Source: CAG-170 sp022779365 (GTDB lineage: Bacteria; Bacillota; Clostridia; Oscillospirales; Oscillospiraceae). Taken from it: a stretch of 5,924 nt of DNA. The stretch is taken from the NCBI GenBank assembly GCA_022779365.1, contig JALFSI010000053.1, forward strand, positions 1-5,924, in the 5' to 3' direction. The notes below the pieces were generated by a model. The model had not been told where the DNA came from, made no database searches, and saw only the letters and a program-made list of their open reading frames with translations. Below are positions 5,266-5,924 of the stretch, piece after piece; position 1 is the stretch's first letter, and every line of letters starts with the position of its first letter. Made by a program: the position numbers and the translations under genes.

Positions 5266-5294
5266 ATTATAGCGAATCTCGGAGGGAAAAGCAA
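5266..5294 (-). promoter_or_regulatory. Promoter of the membrane protein-rpiB unit
   Basis: On the - strand TTGCTT (5294-5289) and a perfect TATAAT (5271-5266) are separated by exactly 17 bases. It lies downstream of the cdd terminator and about 36 bases before the TTG start, so it restarts transcription for the membrane protein and rpiB. Confidence 0.78.
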
Positions 5295-5312
5295 TGGCGA
5301 TGTGGGGGCGCA

Positions 5313-5344
5313 AAAAGATCCCGGGCGAATGCCCGGGATCTTTT
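5313..5344 (-). terminator. Terminator of cdd, probably bidirectional
   Basis: aaaagatcccgggc (5313-5326) pairs perfectly with gcccgggatctttt (5331-5344) around a gaat loop. The T-rich arm on each strand makes it symmetric. It overlaps the last bases of the cdd stop codon (5343-5345) and separates cdd from the next promoter. Confidence 0.88.
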
Positions 5345-5768
5345 ATTTTAGAGCCTTTGGCGTAAACGAAAGCGGCAGGAGCGCGCCCAGCGTGGTCTCC
5401 TCCCAGCTTCCGTCGCCGCGGGCGAGGAGGATGCGGAACTCCGGCGCGCAGAACTCCGCCATGACCTGGCGGCAGACGCCGCACGGTCCGCACAGGGGTG
5501 CGTCGTCCTGCGGCTCGCCCGCCTTGCCGCCGGTGACGGCGATGGCTTCAAATTCGCGTTCACCGGCATAGACGGCGGTGAAAAACGCGGTGCGCTCGGC
5601 GCAGTTCGTCGGTCCGAACGCGGCGTTTTCGATGTTCGCGCCGCAGTAGACCTTGCCGTCCTTTGTCAGCAGCGCCGCGCCGACGGTAAAGCGGGAATAC
5701 GGCGCGTAGGCGTGCGTGCGCGCCTCGATCGCCTGCTGCACGAGCTGTGCATCTGTCGGGTGAGTCAT
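5343..5768 (-). CDS. cdd: Cytidine deaminase
   Basis: This enzyme hydrolyses cytidine and deoxycytidine to uridine and deoxyuridine in pyrimidine salvage, in the cytosol. The 141-residue protein has the size of the small homotetrameric bacterial type (about 130-140). The zinc site is intact: Cys56 and the catalytic Glu58 in NCAER, and Cys96 and Cys99 in PCGVCRQ. AYAPYSRFTVGAAL (20-33) and the NIENA motif (45-49) form the substrate region. I chose the ATG at 5768 because aaaggag lies about nine bases upstream. An in-frame ATG at 5786 would place that site inside the gene and its first base pair inside the repeat. The right inverted repeat ends exactly at the base before the ribosome binding site region, so the promoter must lie in or beyond the repeat. 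A perfect terminator follows at once. Confidence 0.94.
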   Translation of the reverse strand: MTHPTDAQLVQQAIEARTHAYAPYSRFTVGAALLTKDGKVYCGANIENAAFGPTNCAERTAFFTAVYAGEREFEAIAVTGGKAGEPQDDAPLCGPCGVCRQVMAEFCAPEFRILLARGDGSWEETTLGALLPLSFTPKALK

Positions 5769-5784
5769 AAAAAGCGCTCCTTTC

Positions 5785-5922
5785 ATACTGATTCTTGATT
5801 AAAATATTGAATCAAGAATCCCGTGTGCTACGCACACTCGCATCGTGCGAATGCACGCTGCGCCGTCTCATGCAGAATCTGACGCGCCGTTGGCGCTATA
5901 AAAAGCTCTTCAAGCTTTTTAA
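5785..5922 (-). repeat. Right copy of the 138-bp inverted repeat
   Basis: Reverse complement of 1-138 with one mismatch (G5809 against A114). That mismatch weakens its AT-rich palindrome, which keeps 11 paired bases (5790-5800/5810-5820) where the left copy has 14. The remaining small hairpins are identical. The copy is oriented so that the AT-rich palindrome faces inward, as in the left copy, and its inner edge touches the cdd ribosome binding region. Two further bases (ca) end the window, so the outer border is unknown. Confidence 0.93.
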
Positions 5923-5924
5923 CA

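Noticed and set aside
3941..5272. 443-codon + strand frame across the membrane protein gene
   Set aside because: Extremely Arg/Gln/Glu-rich mirror frame of a Leu/Ala-rich membrane protein, with no ribosome binding site. The - strand gene has a promoter, start site and hydrophobic pattern.

Overview
The window looks like a chromosomal segment of a GC-rich anaerobic Firmicute, most likely class Clostridia, family Oscillospiraceae (Faecalibacterium/Oscillibacter/Flavonifractor-like). The reasons are the strong AGGAGG-type ribosome binding sites, GC-rich genes with frequent TTG/GTG starts, AT-rich TTGACA/TATAAT promoters, and a MITE-like intergenic palindrome whose ends (cttccccttgaggggaag) I associate with this family. 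The genus is inferred, not proven.

Layout: an inward-facing repeat of 138 bp (1-138) is mirrored by an inverted copy at the other end (5785-5922, 137 of 138 bases identical). Between them two groups of genes converge. On the + strand, after a terminator that closes something coming from the left (154-183), a TTGACA/TACAAT promoter (310-339) drives a leader region and then metN-metI-metQ, a complete methionine ABC importer (ATPase, permease, lipoprotein), closed by a hairpin at 3300-3335. On the - strand, cdd (cytidine deaminase) lies just inside the right repeat and has its own terminator (5313-5344). It is followed by a TATAAT promoter (5266-5294) for an unrecognised multi-spanning membrane protein and rpiB (ribose-5-phosphate isomerase B), which ends in a terminator at 3552-3575. 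The two groups meet at a folded MITE-like repeat (3343-3521).

The most interesting item is the metNIQ leader. A 40-codon ORF at 395-517 has an excellent ribosome binding site and encodes a peptide with 8 Met and 5 Cys, including a CMMGMMMC run. It is followed by a near-perfect intrinsic terminator (541-572) directly before the metN ribosome binding site. This is the architecture of a ribosome-mediated transcription attenuator that reads Met (and perhaps Cys) charging, in a lineage where Met genes are usually placed under S-box riboswitches or T-boxes. I see neither of those here.

How the genes work together: MetQ captures methionine outside the membrane, MetI forms the channel, and MetN powers uptake and carries the C-terminal NIL domain that in relatives binds methionine and inhibits transport. 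Expression control by the leader would add a second feedback layer. RpiB (pentose phosphate pathway) and Cdd (pyrimidine salvage) are both linked to nucleoside/pentose metabolism, but separate terminators and promoters suggest they are independent units.
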